A DNA stretch of 12,072 nucleotides from Burkholderiaceae bacterium (lineage in GTDB: Bacteria; Pseudomonadota; Gammaproteobacteria; Burkholderiales; Burkholderiaceae_D): positions 1-12,072 of the forward strand of contig JAIELO010000313.1 in the NCBI GenBank assembly GCA_019752915.1, given 5' to 3'. The notes beneath the pieces were generated by a model. The model was not told where the DNA came from. It did not search any database and saw only the letters and a program-made list of their open reading frames with translations. The translations under genes and the position numbers were made by a program. Position 1 is the first letter of the stretch, and each line of letters opens with the position of its first letter. Of the stretch, positions 7,398-12,072 are shown piece by piece.

Positions 7398-8360
7398 ATG
7401 AGTAGCCCGAACATTTCGAATGATCTGAACAATAAATTTGCCCTGGACGTGAAGGACATGGGCAATTTGAAGCAATCGGCCCGTGCCGGTAGCGCTGACG
7501 CCCTGAAAACCGCGTCCACCCAGTTCGAAGCGATGTTCGTCAACATGATGATGAAAAGCATGCGCGATGCTTCACCGCAGGATGGCCTGATGGATAGCCA
7601 GCAGACCAAGATGTTTACCTCGATGCTGGACCAGCAGACCAGCCAGAATATCGCCAAGAAGGGCATAGGCCTGTCCGATATGCTGATCCGTCAGCTGTCG
7701 CAGGGTACGCAAGCCCAGAATCAGGCACTGGCCATCGGTGCCGATAGCACGGCCACCAACGAGAACGGTGGTAGCTTCGCCGGTCTGGCCAGCCTCAACG
7801 ATGCGCGTCTGCAGCGTGCGATTGCCGCCGCCGGTGGTGCTGCCGCTGGCTCGGTCGATGATAAGAGTGCGGTTCCGGCCACCAACGCCGGTTCGAGTGC
7901 TCCGCATGTGCGCAAATTCCAGGAAAAACTCGGTGCCGCTGCGGAAGAAGCCAGCCGCACCACCGGTATTCCGGCCAAGTTCATGCTGGGTCAGGCAGCG
8001 CTCGAGAGTGGCTGGGGCAAACGCGAAATCAAGGGCCGTGACGGCAGCAATAGTCACAACCTGTTCGGCATTAAAGCCAGTGCCGACTGGAAGGGCAAAG
8101 TGGTCGAGGCAAGCACCACGGAATATGTGAATGGCAAGGCGCAAACCCGGGTCGAACGCTTCCGCGCCTATGACAGCTATAGCGATAGTTTCAAGGATTA
8201 TGCCAAGCTCATCGCCAGCAATCCGCGCTATGAAAAAGTGCTGGCCAGTGCTGGTGACGCGACCCGTTTTGCGCAGGGCTTGCAGAAGGCCGGCTACGCC
8301 ACCGACCCGCATTACGCCACCAAGCTGGCGAGCATCATCAAGCGCTCGCTGGCTGGCTAA
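7398..8360 (+). CDS. flgJ: FlgJ, rod cap with C-terminal peptidoglycan hydrolase (GH73) domain
   Basis: FlgJ caps the growing rod and cuts peptidoglycan so the rod can pass. The 320-residue product has the two-domain form. Residues about 30-100 are the rod-binding domain (ALKTASTQFEAMFVNMMMKS, GLMDSQQTKMFTSMLDQQTS, KKGIGLSDMLIRQL). Residues about 103-168 form a low-complexity linker. Residues about 170-320 are a glucosaminidase-type (GH73) hydrolase with IPAKFMLGQAALESGWGKRE (191-210), where E203 is the expected catalytic acid, then SHNLFGIKASADWKGKVVEA, RFRAYDSYSDSFKDYAKLIA and a terminal helix. Many bacteria have only the first domain; the fused form is known from gamma- and betaproteobacteria. 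The ribosome binding site is AAGGCGG at 7384-7390, overlapping the flgI stop and seven bases before the ATG. Identity is very secure. Confidence 0.97.
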   Translation: MSSPNISNDLNNKFALDVKDMGNLKQSARAGSADALKTASTQFEAMFVNMMMKSMRDASPQDGLMDSQQTKMFTSMLDQQTSQNIAKKGIGLSDMLIRQLSQGTQAQNQALAIGADSTATNENGGSFAGLASLNDARLQRAIAAAGGAAAGSVDDKSAVPATNAGSSAPHVRKFQEKLGAAAEEASRTTGIPAKFMLGQAALESGWGKREIKGRDGSNSHNLFGIKASADWKGKVVEASTTEYVNGKAQTRVERFRAYDSYSDSFKDYAKLIASNPRYEKVLASAGDATRFAQGLQKAGYATDPHYATKLASIIKRSLAG

Positions 8361-8387
8361 TCAAGTTTGGCGCCGTTCTGCCGTTAA
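8361..8387 (+). promoter_or_regulatory. Sigma-28 (FliA) promoter for flgKL
   Basis: TCAAGTTT at 8361-8368 matches the sigma-28 -35 consensus TAAAGTTT in 7 of 8 positions. GCCGTTAA at 8380-8387 matches the -10 consensus GCCGATAA in 7 of 8. They are separated by exactly 11 bases, the consensus spacing. The element begins right after the flgJ stop. Transcription would start near 8394, just before the AGAGAG ribosome binding site of flgK. Late-class promoters for flgKL are known in enteric bacteria, which agrees with the position. Activity is inferred. Confidence 0.8.
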
Positions 8388-8411
8388 TGACACCATAGAG
8401 AGTAATCCATC

Positions 8412-10370
8412 ATGTCCAACCTCCTCAGCATCGGTACCAGCGGTCTGTTGTCGGCCCAGGTAGGGCTGGCCACTACCGGCAACAACATCACCAACGCTGG
8501 TGTGGCGGGCTATAGCCGTCAGGTGGCAATCCAGTCCGATACCGCGACCCGCGACGAGGGTTTCGGGTTTGTCGGCAGTGGTACCGAGGTGGTCGCGGTA
8601 CGGCGTTTCTATGATAATTTCCTGGCCACCCAGTTGCGCGGCGCCGAAGCCAGTCAGGCTTCGCTGGACGCCTACAGCAAACAGATTGCGCAGGTCGACA
8701 ATCTACTGGCCGATCCCACTGCCGGCCTGTCGCCGGCATTGCAGGACTTCTTCAATGGCGTGCAGGATGCCACCTCGAATCCCGCTTCCGCCGCGTCGCG
8801 TCAGGCCATGCTCTCGAACGCCGGTTCGCTGGTGTCGCGTTTCCAGGGCATGAGCGCGCGCCTGAGCGAGATTGCTTCCGGGGTCAATAACCAGATCGCC
8901 TCGAACGTCACGGAAATTAATTCCTATGCGCGCGAGATCGCCAGCCTGAACAATCTTATTTCGGGGCTGACCACCGATGGCAAGCCGGCCAATGATCTGC
9001 TCGATCACCGCGACCAGTTGCTCACCGAGCTCAATAAAATGGTCAAGACCACCGTGCTGGAAGGCCCGAGCAACACCCTGACGGTGGAAATGGGCACCGG
9101 CCAGCCACTGGTGGTGGGCACCACCGCCTTCCAGCTCGGCACCTCCAATTCGCCCACCGATGTGGCACGCGTCACGCTCGGTTACAAGGCCGATAACGGG
9201 ACCTTCAGCCCGTTGCCGGAAAGCGTGTTCACCGGTGGCCAGCTGGGCGGCTTACTGGAATTCCGCAACGGTGCGCTCGATCGCGCCCAGAATTCGATGG
9301 GCCAGGTTGCCGCCGGTCTGGCGGTGAGCTTCAATGCCCAGCATGTACTGGGACAGGATCAGAATGGGGCGCTGGGCACGCCATTCTTCGGCCCCATCAA
9401 CGCCTATGTGGGGCGTAACAGCCATAATTCGCTGGCCAGTACCGCCGATGTCACGGCGGTGGTCACCGATGCCGGTGCCCTGACGTCGAGCGATTACAGC
9501 GTCGATTACGATGGCCTCAATTTCAATGTCACGCGCAAGAGCGATGGCAAGATCACCCAGATCAATCCCTTCCCGCAGACCGTGCCGCAGACCATCGACG
9601 GGGTCGACTACACCATCACCGGTACGCCGCAGGCCAAGGACAATTTCGTGGTGCGGCCGACCTATATGGCGGCCAGCCAGCTGGAAGTGCTGGTGGTTGA
9701 TCGCAGCAAAATTGCGCTGGCGGCGCCGATTGCGACGGCCGCGCCAACTACCAATTCGGGCTCCGGAAAAATCACTGCCGGTTCGGTCGATGCCGCCTAT
9801 CTGCAGCCCGGCAACGCACTCACGGCGCCATTGACGCTGACGTTCGACAAGGCCAGCGGCACGCTGTCCGGTTTTCCTGCTACTCAGGATGTGACGGTGA
9901 CGGTGAATGGCACGGCCACGGTGTATCCGGCCGGCACGCCGTCGATTCCCTATACCGAAGGGGCCGCCATCAATTTCGGCGGCATCAATGTCAGTATCAG
10001 CGGCACGCTGGCCGATCAGGATAAATTTACCGTCGGCCCCAACGTCAGCGGGGTGGGCGATAGCCGCAACGGTGCGCTGCTGGCCGCGCTGCAGAGCAAG
10101 AACGTGCTCGATGGTGGCCGGGCCACCTACCAGACCACGTATGCGCAGCTGGTCAACTTTGTCGGTAACAAGGCGCGCGAAGCACAGATCAGTAACAATG
10201 CCGCCGATGCGGCAGTGGCGCAGGCCACCAATCAGCAGCAGAGTGTCTCCGGCGTCAATCTCGATGAAGAAGCGGCCAATCTGTTACGCTACCAGCAAGC
10301 CTATCAGGCCGCCGGTAAAGTGGTGCAGATGGCCAGCACCTTGTTCGATATCCTGCTCAATATTAGGTAA
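8412..10370 (+). CDS. flgK: FlgK, first hook-filament junction protein (HAP1)
   Basis: FlgK replaces the FlgD cap on the finished hook and joins it to FlgL and the filament. The N-terminus MSNLLSIGTSGLLSAQVGLA followed by TTGNNITNAGVAGYSRQVAI (residues 21-40) is the FlgK form of the axial motif. A helical region follows (about 80-210) with LLADPTAGLSPALQDFFNGV and NDLLDHRDQLLTELNKMVKT. The end, VSGVNLDEEAANLLRYQQAY then QAAGKVVQMASTLFDILLNI, is the family D0 helix. At 652 residues it is longer than the roughly 550 of enteric FlgK; the extra is beta-rich and lies between about residues 340 and 550. That region has two copies of a short motif (residues 394-416 and 519-544) that also occurs in FlgL. 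The ribosome binding site is AGAGAG at 8397-8402. Expression is probably driven by the sigma-28 promoter just upstream as well as by read-through. Confidence 0.97.
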   Translation: MSNLLSIGTSGLLSAQVGLATTGNNITNAGVAGYSRQVAIQSDTATRDEGFGFVGSGTEVVAVRRFYDNFLATQLRGAEASQASLDAYSKQIAQVDNLLADPTAGLSPALQDFFNGVQDATSNPASAASRQAMLSNAGSLVSRFQGMSARLSEIASGVNNQIASNVTEINSYAREIASLNNLISGLTTDGKPANDLLDHRDQLLTELNKMVKTTVLEGPSNTLTVEMGTGQPLVVGTTAFQLGTSNSPTDVARVTLGYKADNGTFSPLPESVFTGGQLGGLLEFRNGALDRAQNSMGQVAAGLAVSFNAQHVLGQDQNGALGTPFFGPINAYVGRNSHNSLASTADVTAVVTDAGALTSSDYSVDYDGLNFNVTRKSDGKITQINPFPQTVPQTIDGVDYTITGTPQAKDNFVVRPTYMAASQLEVLVVDRSKIALAAPIATAAPTTNSGSGKITAGSVDAAYLQPGNALTAPLTLTFDKASGTLSGFPATQDVTVTVNGTATVYPAGTPSIPYTEGAAINFGGINVSISGTLADQDKFTVGPNVSGVGDSRNGALLAALQSKNVLDGGRATYQTTYAQLVNFVGNKAREAQISNNAADAAVAQATNQQQSVSGVNLDEEAANLLRYQQAYQAAGKVVQMASTLFDILLNIR

Positions 10371-10375
10371 CCATC

Positions 10376-11638
10376 ATGACTATGCGTATCAGTTCGAAGA
10401 CTATCTTCGACGTCGGCGTGACGCAGATCGGCTCGCTGCAGAACTCGCTCTCGCGTACCCAGCAGCAGCTCTCGACGGGGCGCCGCAATCTGACGGCAGC
10501 CGACGATCCGATCGCCACCGCGCGCGCGCTGGAAGTGACGCAATCGCAATCGATCAACACCCAGCTGGTGACCAACCGTTCCAATGCCAAGAGCATGCTG
10601 TCGCTGGAAACGGTGGCACTGGCCAGCTCGACCTCGATTCTGCAGGACGTCAAAACCTTGATGGTGAATGCCGGCAATGGCGGCATGACCCAGAAAGACC
10701 GCGAATCGCTGGCCGTGGAACTGGAGGGGCGCCTTGCCGATCTGATCGGTCAGGCCAATACCTCCGACGGGGTGGGGGGCTATGTGTTTTCCGGCTACAA
10801 ATCGACCACCTTGCCATTCACCGCCACCGCGACCGGGGCGGCCTATCAGGGCGATCAGGGGCAGCGCGAACTGCAGGTTGGTTCGACCCGCAAGGTGCCG
10901 ATCAGCGATTCCGGTTCGGCGATCTTCGAAAACAACCTGACCGGGAATGGCACCTTTGTTACCGGTGCCGATCCGGCCAACTTTAGCCGTGGCGGCGCCG
11001 CCATCATCAGCCCCGGCTCGGTCAAGGACGCCACTTTGCTGACCGGACATAACTACCAGATCGACTTTCAGGTGGTGCCTGCCACGCCCGGTACGCCCAA
11101 GTCCACCACCTACACGGTGACCGACCTGACGCTCAACCAGCCGGTACCGGCGGCGCCCGTTCCGGCCGTGCCACAGGCTTATACCAGCGGTCAGAGCATC
11201 AGCTTTGATGGCTTGCAGTTCGAAATAAAAGGCGAGCCCGCCAATCTCGATAATTTCTCGGTCGCGCCGAGTACCCGGCAATCCGTGTTCACCACGGTGA
11301 CCGATCTGATCGCCGCTTTGCGCGCGCCGGGCGATGGGGCCGCCGGGCAGGCCAGCCTGAACAACAAACTGAATCAGGCGCAGATGAATATCGACAATGC
11401 CACCGACAACCTGCTGTCGGTACAGTCGGCGGTTGGTTCGCGTCTGAAAGAGCTGGACTATCTGGACAGCGCCGGTGACGACTTGAATCTGCAGTATGCG
11501 GCCACCCTGTCGGACTTGCAGGATGTCGACACGGTCAAGGCCATCTCCCAGTTCACCCAGCAGCAGACCATGCTGGACGCGGCCCAGAAGTCCTTCAAAT
11601 CGCTGTCCGGGCTATCGCTGTTCAATTACATCAGCTAG
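10376..11638 (+). CDS. flgL: FlgL, second hook-filament junction protein (HAP3)
   Basis: FlgL sits between FlgK and the flagellin filament and resembles flagellin at both ends. The product is 420 residues, longer than the roughly 320 of enteric FlgL. Residues 3-60 are flagellin-like (MRISSKTIFDVGVTQIGSLQ, LSRTQQQLSTGRRNLTAADD, PIATARALEV). Residues 130-141 carry SDGVGGYVFSGY, typical of FlgL. The C-terminal helix runs LNQAQMNIDNATDNLLSVQS to SVQSAVGSRLKELDYLDSA and DTVKAISQFTQQQTMLDAAQ. The extra length is a central, proline-rich and beta-rich region (about 185-300) that includes a motif shared with FlgK. The start at 10376 follows AGGTAA (10365-10370, overlapping the flgK stop) by five bases. 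A second ATG at 10382 would give the MRIS start usual in homologues, so the start is slightly uncertain. It is the last gene of the operon. Confidence 0.96.
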   Translation: MTMRISSKTIFDVGVTQIGSLQNSLSRTQQQLSTGRRNLTAADDPIATARALEVTQSQSINTQLVTNRSNAKSMLSLETVALASSTSILQDVKTLMVNAGNGGMTQKDRESLAVELEGRLADLIGQANTSDGVGGYVFSGYKSTTLPFTATATGAAYQGDQGQRELQVGSTRKVPISDSGSAIFENNLTGNGTFVTGADPANFSRGGAAIISPGSVKDATLLTGHNYQIDFQVVPATPGTPKSTTYTVTDLTLNQPVPAAPVPAVPQAYTSGQSISFDGLQFEIKGEPANLDNFSVAPSTRQSVFTTVTDLIAALRAPGDGAAGQASLNNKLNQAQMNIDNATDNLLSVQSAVGSRLKELDYLDSAGDDLNLQYAATLSDLQDVDTVKAISQFTQQQTMLDAAQKSFKSLSGLSLFNYIS

Positions 11639-11663
11639 CGCTACGCGCCCCACGGCGCAAAAC

Positions 11664-11698
11664 AAAGCCCCTGACGCATTGCTGCGCAGGGGCTTTTT
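11664..11698 (+). terminator. Rho-independent terminator closing the flg operon
   Basis: AAAGCCCCTG (11664-11673) pairs perfectly with CAGGGGCTTT (11687-11696), and inside it CGCA (11675-11678) pairs with TGCG (11683-11686) around a TTGC loop, with one bulged A. The stem ends in a run of five T (11694-11698). It lies 25 bases after the flgL stop. Because the outer stem begins with AAA, it could act weakly on the other strand as well. This marks the end of the operon. Confidence 0.93.
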
Positions 11699-11705
11699 CA
11701 TGTTC

Positions 11706-11761
11706 CGGCCGGTATTTCCCGGCCGGTATTTCCTAGCCGCTATAGCCCGGCCTTTATTTGG
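11706..11761. repeat. 14-bp tandem repeat after the flg operon
   Basis: CGGCCGGTATTTCC occurs twice in perfect tandem (11706-11719 and 11720-11733). Two more blocks in the same 14-bp register are degenerate: TAGCCGCTATAGCC (11734-11747, 9 of 14 identical) and CGGCCTTTATTTGG (11748-11761, 10 of 14). The array starts just after the flgL terminator. No function is apparent; it probably marks a non-coding, freely changing stretch. Confidence 0.75.
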
Positions 11762-11873
11762 CCGCGAGGATGCCTTGCGGCGGCGGCTTGCGCAGCCAGT
11801 CCTGCTGGGCGCTGCTGGTGCTATCGCTGAGCGCGGCCGTGCCGGACTGATACTGGCGTAGCTGGTCGCCCAG
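11754..11873 (-). pseudogene. Possible 3' remnant of an unrecognised minus-strand gene
   Basis: Read on the minus strand, this stretch encodes about 39 residues ending in a TAA at 11756-11754, including QLRQYQSGTAALSDSTSSAQ and QDWLRKPPPQGILAAK. Codon choice resembles the flagellar genes (mostly G or C in third positions). The open frame continues upstream to a TTG at 12002, but no ATG or ribosome binding site is present, that TTG lies in the A-run of a terminator, and upstream residues are antisense to a LysR-like fragment. I do not recognise the sequence. It may be the tail of a broken gene or a chance reading frame in GC-rich DNA. Confidence 0.2.
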
Positions 11874-11966
11874 CGCCGCCACCTGCCGCTGCGCATACGG
11901 GCCTTCGTCGACTTTCTGCGCCACAGCTATGCGCAGCCCGAGTATTGGCGCGCCCGCTCGGCTTGA
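11862..11966 (+). pseudogene. C-terminal remnant of a LysR-type transcriptional regulator
   Basis: Between an in-frame TAG (11859-11861) and a TGA (11964-11966) the plus strand encodes 34 residues. They contain QRRHLPLRIRAFVDFLRH, followed by SYAQPEYWRARSA. The RRHLPLRIRAFVDFL stretch is the very characteristic last part of LysR-type regulators, where it ends the effector-binding domain. No matching upstream part (effector domain or helix-turn-helix) is present in any frame between the flgL terminator and here, so only the tail survives, if the match is real. A strong terminator 35 bases downstream could be that of the former gene. The call rests on one short motif. Confidence 0.5.
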
Positions 11967-12002
11967 GCGGCGGCGCTGCCCGCACGCGGCGGCCACGGGC
12001 AA

Positions 12003-12033
12003 AAAAAAATCCTCGGCAACCGAGGATTTTTTA
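12003..12033. terminator. Bidirectional rho-independent terminator
   Basis: CCTCGG (12011-12016) pairs with CCGAGG (12020-12025) around a CAA loop, and the stem is extended by A-T pairs: an A-run at 12001-12009 plus T on the left against A plus a T-run at 12026-12032 on the right. Both strands therefore read a GC stem followed by a run of T. It could end the LysR-like transcript from the left and a minus-strand gene entering from the right edge. Confidence 0.9.
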
Positions 12034-12072
12034 TTTCGTTTGATTCAGCGTATCAGAGTGGCTGAATGTTCG
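12031..12072 (-). other. Possible 3' end of a minus-strand gene entering from the right edge
   Basis: The bidirectional terminator suggests a gene on the minus strand coming from beyond the window. All three minus-strand frames have a stop within these 42 bases: one ends HSDTLNQTK at a TAA (12033-12031), one ends HSATLIR and one ends NIQPL. Too little is visible to choose a frame or name the gene. Confidence 0.25.

Noticed and set aside
5724..7475. Long open frame (583 codons) antisense to flgH and flgI
   Set aside because: It covers two securely identified genes, has shadow-type composition and no ribosome binding site or context of its own.
9189..9196. Perfect GCCGATAA (sigma-28 -10 consensus) inside flgK
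   Set aside because: No -35-like sequence occurs at the right distance upstream (CGTC at 9170-9173), and it lies within a coding region.
11754..12002. Minus-strand open frame of 82 codons taken as an intact gene
   Set aside because: It would start at a TTG inside the A-run of a terminator, without a ribosome binding site, and its first half is antisense to the LysR-like fragment. Only its last third is kept, as a doubtful remnant.
1..12072. CRISPR arrays, tRNA or rRNA genes, insertion sequences, phage or defence genes
   Set aside because: None was seen; coding space is filled by the flagellar genes, and the only repeats are the two short intergenic arrays.

Overview
The window is a flagellar rod, hook and ring gene cluster from a betaproteobacterium. 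It has high GC content (about 60 percent by eye). A truncated flgA lies on the minus strand and diverges from a co-directional plus-strand run flgB-flgC-flgD-flgE-flgF-flgG-flgH-flgI-flgJ-flgK-flgL. This gene order, a FlgJ carrying a C-terminal muramidase domain, and L- and P-ring genes all fit a Gram-negative proteobacterium. The long FlgK and FlgL suggest Burkholderiales, perhaps Oxalobacteraceae, but the family assignment is a guess.

Layout: (1) 1-550, flgA on the minus strand, cut by the window edge. (2) 551-745, a divergent intergenic region with weak sigma-28-like elements. (3) 746-8360, flgB to flgJ with short gaps: proximal rod FlgB, FlgC and FlgF, distal rod FlgG, hook cap FlgD, hook FlgE, L-ring FlgH, P-ring FlgI and rod cap/muramidase FlgJ. 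Two gaps hold notable structure: a heptamer tandem repeat before flgE and a strong hairpin just before the flgG ribosome binding site. (4) 8361-8411, a gap with a near-consensus sigma-28 (FliA) promoter in front of flgK and flgL, the two hook-filament junction proteins. (5) 11664-11698, a rho-independent terminator that closes the operon. (6) 11700-12072, a region with no convincing intact gene. It holds a 14-bp tandem repeat, what looks like the decayed C-terminal end of a LysR-type regulator, and a bidirectional terminator.

Together the genes build everything between the MS-ring and the filament. FlgJ opens the peptidoglycan for the rod, FlgA helps the P-ring form from FlgI, FlgH forms the outer-membrane ring, FlgD caps the growing hook of FlgE, and FlgK/FlgL join hook to filament. 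The extra promoter before flgKL implies the usual late-class supply of junction proteins once the hook is finished.

No unknown multi-gene system was found. The points worth a second look are small: an approximately 105-residue insertion in the hook protein, a short motif shared by FlgK and FlgL, the intergenic repeats and hairpin, the flgK promoter, and the gene-decay zone after the operon.
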